A DNA stretch of 64,000 nucleotides from Sorghum bicolor (lineage: Eukaryota; Streptophyta; Magnoliopsida; Poales; Poaceae). A model generated the notes under the pieces. The model was given only the letters and a program-made list of their open reading frames with translations. It was not told where the DNA came from and made no database searches. The position numbers were made by a program, and so were the translations under genes. Shown piece by piece: positions 12,815 to 22,430 of this stretch; the stretch's first letter is position 1; every line of letters starts with the position of its first letter. Location of the stretch: assembly GCF_000003195.3 (NCBI RefSeq), contig NC_012870.2, positions 16,918,501-16,982,500 on the forward strand, in the 5' to 3' direction.

Positions 12815-13220
12815 ATGGCGGCGGCAGCGAGGAAGAAAGAAACCGGTGAACGGGAGCCCCAGGTCCGCCGCAGCGCCGTCGCGGCAGCAAGCCTTAGCGG
12901 CAGCTTTGCTGGCCGGCGACGGCGATCACGGGAGGACACCGAGAGAGGCTACGTCCCCATGGTGCTCGTCGGCGACGAGGGGGGCAGCGGGCACGAGGAG
13001 AGGGTCATGGTGCGCGTCGAGATGCTCATGGAGCCACGCGTGGCGGCCGTTCTGGAGATGGCCGCGCAGCGGTTCGGCTACGGCCAGCCGAGCCAGGTGT
13101 GCTGAGGATCCCATGCGGTGTCGACCGGTTCCAACAGATGGTCGCCGCAGCGTGCGCGGGCAGACAAATTTGTGCTGAATTTGTTCATTCTTTGGCACGG
13201 ATCTCTTTCCGGTAGTCGGT
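12815..13220 (+). pseudogene. SAUR-like auxin-responsive gene with C-terminal frameshift
   Basis: SAUR proteins are small intronless auxin-response proteins that inhibit PP2C.D phosphatases to promote cell expansion (family knowledge). The ATG at 12815 opens a 96-codon frame ending TGA at 13103-13105. It has the SAUR core: RGYVPMVLVGDE, then RVMVRVEMLMEPRVAAVLEM and AQRFGYGQPS. The expected end of the domain is then found in another frame directly overlapping the stop: LRIPCGVDRFQQMVAAA. One missing base (or two extra) near 13095-13101 explains this. The listed end takes in that second frame. The result is either a pseudogene or a sequence error. The N-terminus is basic (RRRRS). Confidence 0.72.
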
Positions 13221-13320
13221 GTACAGACAAGATGCATTTTTTTTGTGCTGAATCTGTTCATTCTTTGGTCTGAATTTCTACCAGGAGTTAGTGTACAGAT
13301 GTGAAGAGAATGCATATAAT
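13168..13320. repeat. Tandem duplication after the SAUR-like gene
   Basis: TTTGTGCTGAATYTGTTCATTCTTTGG occurs near 13169 and again near 13242, followed in both cases by related sequence with GTGTACAGA and ending in ATGCAT. The unit is about 73 bases, diverged. Confidence 0.6.
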
Positions 13321-13549
13321 ACAAGGTCAGATTTCACTGATTCAATTTTCACCGTAAACTTGCGTGTAAATGTTGGCACTACTGGCGATCTCAGAAGAGA
13401 TATGCAAAAAGAAATCGTGAGGCGGGGTTATCCCATCCCATAGATAGACACAGCAGAAAAAAGAACTTGAGAAAAATACAGCGCAAGGAGAAAGAATGCT
13501 ACAAAAGGGAGGGGGTGGGGGCAGGGGGGTCGGTTTCGATTTGTTTTTA

Positions 13550-16252
13550 TCATTTCCATAGCTCCTCCATTGGAACACCACGCTCCTCGGCGACATCCTT
13601 GAACTGCTTCATCATCTGCGTCGCCTTGATGGTGGCTCGTGCGTTGTTCAAGGGGTTCTTGCTGCGCAGTTGCTTACCCAGAGCATTTTCCACACCAGCC
13701 ATCTCCAACACAACCCGCACAGCTCCACCGGCAATAACACCAGATCCAGGGCAAGCAGGCCTCAGCATCACCCTGGCTGCTCCATAGTCCGCATCAGCTC
13801 TGCTCGCATTGCAGCAAAAAGCAAGACAAAATGTTCAAATTGCAATAACATCAATAATACATTATCATCTTGTTACAGTCCATCTATCATGGGAAGGAGA
13901 GGAAAAATCCTAATATTGCTGGGGTGCCACAGGATTCACCAATTCATAACATGGCAAACATTCAAGGGGAATAAAAACGGTACTAGTAATGTGAGAGAAA
14001 AGGAAATGGTAAAGTCAAGGGGCGTAAAACTGCAATCAGTTGAGCCGAAACATTTAGATTGAGCCAATTGACCAGAGAAAAAAATGTTAAAGCAGCACTT
14101 CCAGTAGTGAGTAAAGTGTTTACAAAATTATGTCACAATCTCTTAACCAGAATCCAGACTTAGTGAGGGAGCCTATAAATAGAAACACCAACTGACTTAA
14201 GTACAAGCTTCTATTGGCAATTGAACAGGATTATAAGAATCTCTTTTGTTAGACCAGATAGTCTAGTTTTCATGTCAGGCTAGCTGCTTTTTCAAAACAA
14301 AGTCCGGAACATTGAGCCAATGAATTCATTTGCCTGAATTTGATTTGCCAAATAGGTTCTAGATTACTCAAAAATGTATTTGTGTCAAAAGCCAGTAAAA
14401 ATAACGCTTGAAAAAAGTGATAGCTTTGGACAGATTACAGATATAATTGATGCAACCTTGCAAATCGTACAAGTAATGCTTCAAAAAATCACAGCTCAGG
14501 GAACTAAATAGATAGTTGCCATAAAGTTATAACTGACCCAAATTAGTACTACCAGAACAAGAGACAAAAAACAATGCACTAAATTGTCTGAAAACAGTGA
14601 CGTATGCACCTTAACCAGGAGGAAAGGAAGTTAAAGGTGAACACTATTACGGAGTATGTTGCAAAAATAATTATTTCTACTTAGAGCATTTTGGATCCAT
14701 AAAAAAGATAGTTTAAATTATTCATTGCTTGCTGTATATCATACAAAAACAGTATATCCTACATTCATAGACTTTATCATAACTTGAAAGTGTTCAACAT
14801 ATAGAAGTACTAGTTGTTTGGCAAAAATAATGGGTATTCAAATGAATACCCTAATAGGCTAATACCCTTGACTTGAACCAGGCCTGTCCCTTGCTAATCC
14901 TGACAAGTGAATTACTACAGCTTATTATCCACACAACAGGAACATTCAGACCACAGGAAAGGAGACATATCTACAGTACTGGATCTAACTTCTAACATGG
15001 AGTTTGCTGTCAATGTAGAGAGTTACAAATTCGTGAAGGAAAATTCAGATTGTATTCACCATCAAACTTGATCAAACAAAAGATAAATGACCATGACACT
15101 TCAGTGCCTGTCAAATAGGAATGCACTAATAGGGACAATTTCCAAACTGTCATTTTTTTTACGAAACAGGAGGGGCTCGCCCCTATCCAAACTGTCATGT
15201 TAGCTTCCAAATAGCCGTATTGGGTCAAGAATAGTACCACAAGAAACCAGCAACGATATTTGATTTTGCAGCCACTAGTCTCATTTCTTAAAACAGCTTG
15301 CTGTATGTTTTTCTTAGGCCTCAGTCAAGGTTAGAAAAATAGTGCAATAAATTGAAAGCAAGTCTAAAACCAGCTTTATTTCTATCAGTTGGCAGGCACA
15401 ATTAACCTTGACTGTTCAATGTCTCACTAAATTCAAACTTTTTTGAAGAACCACTAAATTCAAACTAACAGGATTAGGTGTAGGCTAACCATTTGGGAGC
15501 AATTTAAGTACAAGCGAATCTTAAATAGCGCTGGACAATGTCACTGACCTGTGCGGGAATGTGGAGTACTTAGTGAGCGGCACTGTGACAAGGTTGCGTC
15601 GGCCGTTCATGGCGGCCTTGGTGATGGCCTCCGTGACCTCCTTGGCCTTTCCCACGCCGACACCAACGTGGCCCTTCATGTCGCCAACGACGACAATTGC
15701 GCGGTAGGAGAGCTGCCTGCCTCCCTTGACGACCTTGGTGACGCGGTTGACCTGGACGACGCGCTCGGTGAAATCGTCGTTGGGGCGCTGCTCCCGGTCC
15801 ATGTCGATGGGGTCGACCACCTTGACCTCGTAGACGTTGTTCCCCAGCAGCGACTCGCCGCTGAAGGCCGGCCCGTAGAGCGACTCGTACGCCGCCGCCA
15901 CGTCTTCTGGGGACTCCGGAGGCAGCTCGTCGAACGCCGCGGGCTCCACGTAGCCCTCGGGGGGCGCCGCGAACTGGAACTCGGAGGACGACACCGGCTC
16001 CGGCCGCGGCTTCTCGTCCTCGTCCTCCTCATCCCCAGCGGCGGCGGATTCCTCCGTGTCTCCTCCCTCCTCGGCGACGGATTCGTCCCAGGAGGAGGCC
16101 TTGGGGACAGGGAGGAGGAGGCGGCGGGAGGCAGCGAGGAGGGGTTGAGAACGGAGGCGGAGGGGGAGGGATGGGAAGGGCGCGGAAGGGATCGGAGCCG
16201 AGGGGGAGATAGTTGCTATGGCCATGGCGGTGGCGGTGGCGGTGGCCGCCAT
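13550..16252 (-). CDS. RPS5: Plastid 30S ribosomal protein S5 (uS5c), nuclear-encoded
   Basis: Two exons on the minus strand: 16252-15549 and 13799-13550, joined in phase to give 317 residues. The first part is a Ser/Ala/Pro-rich chloroplast transit peptide ([18 protein letters not shown]...), then an acidic plant-specific stretch ([12 protein letters not shown]). The uS5 domain follows: [20 protein letters not shown] with the usual [20 protein letters not shown]-binding region, then in exon 2 [20 protein letters not shown] and [12 protein letters not shown], ending MEELWK-stop. It is part of the plastid small ribosomal subunit and affects decoding accuracy in the bacterial counterpart. The 1,749-base intron (13800-15548) holds no gene that I can see. 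The start is the first ATG of the frame and gives a typical transit peptide. Confidence 0.93.
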
Positions 16253-17162
16253 TTTGAGCTGTAGAGCGCCCCGGCGACGGCGATGGAGGGGAGGGAGGAG
16301 GCGGAGGCCGGTGAAGTGCGGGGATGGGAGTGGCCGTTGCCCAGCTTATCCCTTCGTTATCCAGTGTGGACTTGGAGACGGAGACGGGGCAGCCTTGTTG
16401 GATCATTAATGGGCCACATGGGCCAGACGGGTCGGCCCGTCCCAGGCTCCTCGACAATGCTAGGAAAACTACATATAGTTTCTATACCCATTAATTTTTA
16501 TAGACATTATATATAGAAACTATGGTCCCAATGGATAGTTTCTATAGAATATTTTTATATCCAATCACATTCATTTTCTCTCTATTCTTAACCAATCATA
16601 TCACTTCATGTCTTTGATTTGGATTTTGTGTAGACCTAGTTTAACTTAGACCCAGTTTCTATATTTTTTACTCTCTTTCTTCAATAACTATATTGTCACA
16701 TCAGCAAAATGCGTGGCACTGCAATTAATATCTGACTTTCTGTACTGGGAGGGCTCTTGACAGCGGGCGGTAGGGCACACTTCGCCAGCACTAGTCTAGT
16801 CGTCTTCCTCCCCTCGACGAAGAGGGCCGCCGCCGCCGCTGGAGCTTGTCCGGGAAAACTCGCCCCGTCCGACCCGTCATCGTGGGTGTAGAGGCCATGG
16901 AAAAGGCGAGCGCCAAGCGTCGGGGGCAACGGCGAATGTCCGAACGGCGGTAATTGTAGTCGGCTGCCCAAGTTTGATGCTGGGGGCGCCTGCCAATCTC
17001 CATGCGTCTTCATTCAGGTAAGAAAATAGGGGTATCGTGTTTTTATCAATTGATTCAGCTCGGCTTGCTGGATTGTTTTTACTGAAACGAACAACTGATC
17101 AGATCTGCAGTTTTGGTGGTGAGTGGTGACGGATTATTGACTGACCTGTGCTCACGGAACGG
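16253..17162. promoter_or_regulatory. Shared upstream region of RPS5 (-) and the F-box gene (+)
   Basis: About 910 bases between two divergently transcribed genes. The RPS5 side (to 16440) is GC-rich. The middle, 16460-16730, is AT-rich with repeated ATAGTTTCTATA motifs in both orientations and may be a MITE, though I could not define its ends. The F-box side is GC-rich again. No TATA box is assigned with confidence. Confidence 0.4.
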
Positions 17163-18314
17163 ATGGATTCCTCCGAGAAGAGGGCCAGAGCCGCAACTGC
17201 CGCCGCCGGCCTCACCGATGACCTCATCGTCGACATACTGTCTCGCCTGCCGGTCAAATCGGTCTGCCGATTCAAGTGCGTCTCCCGTCACTGGCACGGC
17301 CTCATCTCTCACCCGGAGCACCGCAAGAACATTCCCCAGACAGTATCTGGCTTCTTCTACCCTCACTACCTGTTGAACCAAGAGGACGAGATAACAGCTA
17401 TTCCCGAATTCATCCGCATCAGGGGGACCGAAGAACCTCCATTTCTGGACCCTTCGTTGCCCTTCTTGCCTGGCTACAGGTGGATCCGTCCTAGGGACTG
17501 CTGCGGTGGCCTTCTCCTCAACATGTGCTGGAAGGTGAATCCCAGAGATGAATTCAATTACGTGGTGTGCAACCCCGCTGCTGATACATGGGTAGTCCTG
17601 CCTGAGCCCCTTAACAACAGCCCAGTGTCTACAGTGCGTTTGGGTTTCGACCCGGCTGTCTCCTCCCACTTCCATGTGTTCCAGCTCCTAGAGGAAGATC
17701 AGTACGGATATATCACTGGCCTGGAAATTTACTCATCGGAAACTGGAGCGTGGAGTCACAAGGAAAATGGTTGGAGTGATGAGGTTGTGCCGATCGGGGA
17801 AAGAGGTGTCTTTATGAATGGAATACTCCATTTGATCTCCTCTGAGTCCACTATACTGACAGTTGACAAGGAAGGGAAGACATGGAGGACCATTCCTTTG
17901 CTGGAAAGTATGAGTTTTAAAAACTTTGCTAACGGCCCTGTTGCTTTTATTGGTCAATCACAGGGGCGCTTGTGCTATATAAATACTAGGAGACATCTCA
18001 GTTCTAAAATATCAGTCTGGATTCTTGAAGATTATAGTGCGGGTCAATGGATGTTTAAGTATAATGTTAGCACTTCCCAGCTTTGCGGAAAGGTGGATCT
18101 CATGTTCGAGCGGGATTATTCTTTAATCGCAATCCACCCAGAGTGCAACGTGATTTTCGTTGTTTGGAAATGTGGGAATCTGCTAATGTCATATGACATG
18201 GATCATGGGAAAGTTTGTGTTATATGTAGTCTCACAGAGCCTATGTATGATGCATTTCTACCATATTTTCCATATGTTCCTTTTTTCTCAGACTCACTGG
18301 CTGATCAAAACTAG
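17163..18314 (+). CDS. F-box protein with F-box-associated domain
   Basis: Single-exon gene of 383 codons starting at the ATG at 17163. The F-box lies at about residues 17-58 (LTDDLIVDILSRLPVKSV then RFKCVSRHWHGLI), the contact for SKP1 in an SCF ubiquitin ligase. The rest resembles the FBA/kelch-like domain of the large grass F-box family, with typical phrases GGLLL, VVCNPAADTWVVLPEP, RLGFDPAVSSHFHVF and an IYSSETGAWS block. Such proteins choose substrates for ubiquitination; the target here is unknown. No transmembrane or signal segment is seen. The gene is intact. Confidence 0.9.
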   Translation: MDSSEKRARAATAAAGLTDDLIVDILSRLPVKSVCRFKCVSRHWHGLISHPEHRKNIPQTVSGFFYPHYLLNQEDEITAIPEFIRIRGTEEPPFLDPSLPFLPGYRWIRPRDCCGGLLLNMCWKVNPRDEFNYVVCNPAADTWVVLPEPLNNSPVSTVRLGFDPAVSSHFHVFQLLEEDQYGYITGLEIYSSETGAWSHKENGWSDEVVPIGERGVFMNGILHLISSESTILTVDKEGKTWRTIPLLESMSFKNFANGPVAFIGQSQGRLCYINTRRHLSSKISVWILEDYSAGQWMFKYNVSTSQLCGKVDLMFERDYSLIAIHPECNVIFVVWKCGNLLMSYDMDHGKVCVICSLTEPMYDAFLPYFPYVPFFSDSLADQN

Positions 18315-18628
18315 AAGCCCAACACAAAAGGTGAAGATCAACAACTGTGGCTACAAAATGCTATGGATGTCTTCTCATGGGCTGGGACTTCGGTGGTGAC
18401 CAAATTAAATCATGAGGATAGGTTATCTACTTTATTTTCTCTTCTTTTCATAGTATGTGTTTATGGTAGTATGATACATTCCTGGTCTTGTTTTGAAGAA
18501 TTGCTATGTACCGACAATCACAAAGAGGTTGTAACCTTTTGCTTGCTTTTCATTAATGATATTTGTTGCCATTTGTTATCTGCGGTGCCATATTTTGACT
18601 GCATTCATCTAATTCTCCATCATAGCTA

Positions 18629-18822
18629 CTCCCTTCATCTTAGAATATAGTATATAATACATTCTATGTGGTGTCCATACTTAAATTTCACAAAGTTTGC
18701 TAAAATGGAAACCATAATTTGAGGAGAAACTCCTTAAATGGGTTTCATCTATAGGTAGATGCGTCATTTGAGGAGAAACTCCTTAAATTTTTAGAATGCA
18801 CTATATTATAGGATAGAGGGAG
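18629..18822. mobile_element. Stowaway MITE
   Basis: A 194-bp element with ends ctcccttcatcttag and, reverse-complemented from the right, ctccctctatcctat, the Stowaway (Tc1/mariner) signature, flanked by TA at 18627-18628 and 18823-18824. Inside, ATTTGAGGAGAAACTCCT occurs twice (about 18717 and 18766). Confidence 0.85.
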
Positions 18823-20209
18823 TAGTCCATTTGATGGACATATTTGACCACCTACATTTTCTGAGTAAGATGTATATATCCCTAGTTCCTCACTAGGTGA
18901 AATCATTTTAGAAGAACAAAGTTGTTGCATCTTCAATTTAATAAATGGTAAGTAGTTGTGAAGAATGGACATTAAAATACAGCTGTTGTCAACCATGAAG
19001 ATTCTTCAGCTTAAGTATACAACAATTACTTATAAATTTGTCTCTGCTTTTTTTTTAACTAATTATATATATTTCACATTCATTTTCAGGACTACAGCAC
19101 ATCTTTATATTATACCCAAGAATTGTTGGAAAAGTAGAGGTGAAACTTATCGGAATCAGATGAAAATATCAAGAAATGTTTCCTAACTCACCCTTTTTAT
19201 TGGGTCGGAAATCAAACTCGGAAACCATAATAAAGCCAAATATAAATACAAAGTCAGAGTTATCAGTCTAATGTGTTTGGTTGAGCTGTGAAAAAGCTGC
19301 TATGGGTTGTGAACCGTGAGAAAGCTAAAGTCATTTGTTTGAACAGTTATGGCTTTTGGAAAGACATGTCCACCACCCAATCCATAATTAAGATGTGGAT
19401 CATACATTTGCATATCATCGTGTTTCCGATGGAATGATTTACGACTGATGGTGGGTCATTTGTGGAATTCTACTTTTATTCAATGTCAGAAGACTGTTAT
19501 TTCTGAAGAGAGAAAAGAAGATGGTGCAGTAGTTTACACGGTCTTTTGGTCTTTTTCTGTTATTTTCAAGTTACATGGCTTATCGGCAGGCGCCAGAAGG
19601 CCTTAACAAGGATGTGCTTTTGTGTGTGGAAGCAGACGTTTATACTAAGGGCCCATTTGGATCCTAGAAACTGAATCTTGTTCTTCAGTAATAAGATTCC
19701 AGCAATTGCTTTCAAAGATGGTAGATTTTTGTTGGAAACTACTAGTATTCTTGTCTGGGTGTACATAGAATTTATCTCCAAGAATGATAGATTACAAAAG
19801 CTATTTGGATAAGAAAAAGGCTTATGGCCGTCTGCGAATGTGATTAGCACGGGCTTTTTCTAGGAGTAGTTGGGTCTGGGAGAGGCGCCACTGGGCCCAA
19901 AAGTGCAACTGTGTAAACCCGTAGGCCCAACACTGTGTGTGAAATCGGAACGGAGGATCCCTGGCGTTCTCCAGAGGGCCCATTTTGCTGTCCTCTGGCG
20001 GGCCGGCGCCCGCGCATCGCGACGCTGACCATCAGATCGGAATTGGGTTGGGAATAGGATATTTTGGGCTGGCTAGATGCATCCATCCATCCAGTCCAAC
20101 AAGTATCCAACGGTAGAGATGAAATCGGATAAGATATATCTATATTTCTTTCTCAGAAATTAGAACTAGATATGTTTCATGTATTCAAAAACTCAAAAAT
20201 CAACTAGAC
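18823..20209. other. Intergenic region, no gene recognised
   Basis: AT-rich sequence with only short spurious frames. Its last part, 19901-20110, is one copy of a diverged duplication (see 21075-21730). Confidence 0.4.
19901..20110. repeat. Diverged duplicate segment, copy A
   Basis: Shares ordered blocks with 21075-21730: GTGTAAACC..GGCCCAACAC, AACGGAGGAT, CTCCAGAGG, CCATCAGATCGGA..TTGGGTTG, ATAGGATATTTT, and GATGCATCCATCC..CAGTCCAAC. No conserved reading frame is obvious. The origin is unknown; it may be a gene fragment or an unnamed repeat. Confidence 0.55.
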
Positions 20210-20212
20210 TAA

Positions 20213-20449
20213 GGCCATGTTTAGATGCCTTCAAAATTTCAAAAGTTTACAAGAATTTTCGTTACATCGAATTTTTAGACGCATACATGAAGCATAAAAT
20301 ATAGATTAAAAAAATAAATAATTGCACAATTTAAAATCGTGAGACGAATCTTTTGAACCTAGTTAGTCAATGACTAGACTCTAATTATCAAATACAAACG
20401 AAAGTGTTACAGTGTCTAAATCTAAAAGTTTTTAGATCTAAATAATGCC
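20213..20449. mobile_element. MITE, Harbinger-type family, second copy
   Basis: Starts ggccatgtttagatg; the reverse complement of the right end reads ggcattatttagatc. Flanked by TAA at 20210-20212 and 20450-20452, the classic 3-bp Harbinger/Tourist duplication. Just right of it, CTCCAGCAAGCATATACTTG is tandemly duplicated at about 20486 and 20513. Confidence 0.75.
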
Positions 20450-20452
20450 TAA

Positions 20453-21074
20453 GAAGCCAAAATAATTCCTGCTAGTACTCCATTACTCCAGCAAGCATAT
20501 ACTTGTAAATCTCCAGCAAGCATATACTTGTAATGTGATTGGTAATAGCTTTGCATTTGCTTGATTTTATCTTATTACTTTTCCAAGAAACATGTTTGAA
20601 GAGTATGCACAAACTAATGATAGATAATTACTTAGGCAAGTTTCTTGCACAAACTTACCATTAGTTTGTGCCTAAGTATCATGGAGTCTAGCGAGATTAC
20701 TTATGATTATTTATGTATTATCATCAAACATCGGTATCAGATATTCATACCATGTATGTTTTATAGTTGAAGCGGACTACACCCTATGATTCTATCAACC
20801 GGATCGTATGTCATTTACATTGTGTTTTTTTTAATTGTTCGTGTATGGAAGAAGCGAAGACATTGCTTCTATTTTTTTTTTAATATAACCGAGACAATCA
20901 TATCTGATATCTCTTAGAAAGCGACGATGGCTTCAAAGTTGGACAACCCAATGTAAGTTTTTTTTATTCTCTTTCATGCATTATTTGAAATTATTATCAG
21001 TATGTTGTTAGTCAATGCTGCATAAAGTTAGAAAAAAAATTCTTCCTCTTCCCATGAGTGCAACTAATCTCATC
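20453..21074. other. Intergenic region
   Basis: AT-rich, with inverted copies of ACAAACTAATG/CATTAGTTTGTG around 20609-20672 that could form a hairpin. No gene seen. Confidence 0.4.
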
Positions 21075-21730
21075 TGTGCTGCACAGTAGTGGTGTAAACC
21101 TGCGGGTCCAACACCGTAGAATTGTGTTGTGTAGAACGGAGGATGCCGGGCAAGACCGGGCGGGCGCACTCCAGAGGCATCTTGCTGTCTGTTGTACTAG
21201 GCTTTATTTAGTTCACTCAAAAAACTTAAAACTTTTCAAAATTTTCTATTACATCGAATCTTGCGGCACATGCATAGAGCATTAAATATAGACGAAAATA
21301 AAAATTAATTGCACAGTGTATCTATAAATCACGAGATGAATCTTTTAAACCTAGTTACTCTGTTATTAAATAATGTTTGTCAAATAAAAATAAAAGTAAT
21401 ACGATTTTGAAAAGAAAAAAAAAATTCGGAACTAAACAAGGCTCTAGTATCATGTATGGGACTGCTAGCCTGGCGCTCGAAGGCGGCAGGCGGGTAGGTA
21501 GGGAGGACTAGGGACGGAGCCACGGAGGGGGAGGAGGCGCTGGGAGGGGACGCGTGGCGGGCTTCCTCCAAGTTGGACGAGGTGAAGGGGGCGAGCCAAT
21601 TTTCGTCTTGACTCTTGACGTGTGACGCTGCCCATCAGATCGGATTGGGTTGAGGTTGAGGATAGGATATTTTTAGCGTGGCCAGATGCATCCATCCAGT
21701 CCAACGAGGATCCATTATCTAACGCTAACG
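21075..21730. repeat. Diverged duplicate segment, copy B, interrupted by a MITE
   Basis: Same block order as 19901-20110, but split by the MITE at 21200-21443 and by extra GC-rich sequence (21450-21590). Copy A lacks both. This orders the events: the duplication is older than this MITE insertion. Confidence 0.5.
21200..21443. mobile_element. MITE, Harbinger-type family, third copy
   Basis: Ends ggctttatttagttc (left) and gaactaaacaaggct (right), flanked by CTA at 21197-21199 and 21444-21446. Internal core matches the other family copies. Confidence 0.7.
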
Positions 21731-21932
21731 CCCTTGGAGATGCGGGATCCGGCGCCAGTCCGCTTCATCTCATCTTTTTTTTTTCTTTTTTGATTGATTT
21801 TTTGGAGAGAGAAAAAAAGGCTCCATCCTTATCTACTTTGCTGCGTCATCGCAGGGTCGTCTCGGACGGGGGGAGGTCCGCTCACCGTGCGCACCAGCTG
21901 AAATTTTGCAGTCCACAACCAGAGGTTACCTA

Positions 21933-22148
21933 GGGGCTGTTTAGTTTCGAAAAAAAAATATAAAATGCTATGGTACCAATTTCATTTATTTTTAATAATT
22001 ATTATCCAATCATAAATTAATTTAATTTAAAAATTTTGTTTCACAAATTATATATAAACTATACAATTAGTTATTTTTTATCTATATTTAATGTTTTACG
22101 TATACGTTCGACGTGACGAGAAATATTAAATATTTTGTAAATTTTTTA
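21933..22148. mobile_element. MITE split by the MULE, left part
   Basis: Starts ggggctgtttagtttcg and runs through the family core to ...ttttgtaaatttttta, where the MULE begins. The missing end, agagagtaaacaggccc, is found 16.5 kb away at 38698-38714, directly after the MULE's right target-site copy. Joined, the pieces have inverted ends ggggctgtttag / gggcctgtttac. Confidence 0.8.
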
Positions 22149-22261
22149 GAGCAAAGTGCATACCCGGTTCTTATACTTGTTGAGGTGTGTCACCCCGGTC
22201 CATAAACTCTCAAAACGACTACTTAGGTCCGTAATCTCTGTTTTTGTGTCGTTTAAGTCCA
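22149..22261. repeat. MULE left terminal inverted repeat
   Basis: 112-113 bp, matching the reverse complement of 38577-38688 with about four mismatches. Preceded by target copy AATTTTTTA. Confidence 0.9.
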
Positions 22262-22430
22262 CAATAGTGCTAACCGAGTGTTAGTCTCTGGTTATATTTG
22301 CAGATCACCCCCTCAGATTGGTACAGAATGAAAATATCTCCGTTCGCTCTTGTTCTTGGACATCGGTGCCACATCTTGGTCGGCGCCGCCGCCGTATCTG
22401 CAAGCCCAAGGCCGCTGAGGCCACCAAGGT

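Noticed and set aside
13095..13105. Programmed frameshift in the SAUR-like gene
   Set aside because: No slippery sequence or known precedent in this family; a simple indel or sequence error is the easier explanation.
15551..16264. 237-codon plus-strand frame
   Set aside because: Antisense shadow of the RPS5 first exon; the minus strand has a clear transit peptide and uS5 domain.
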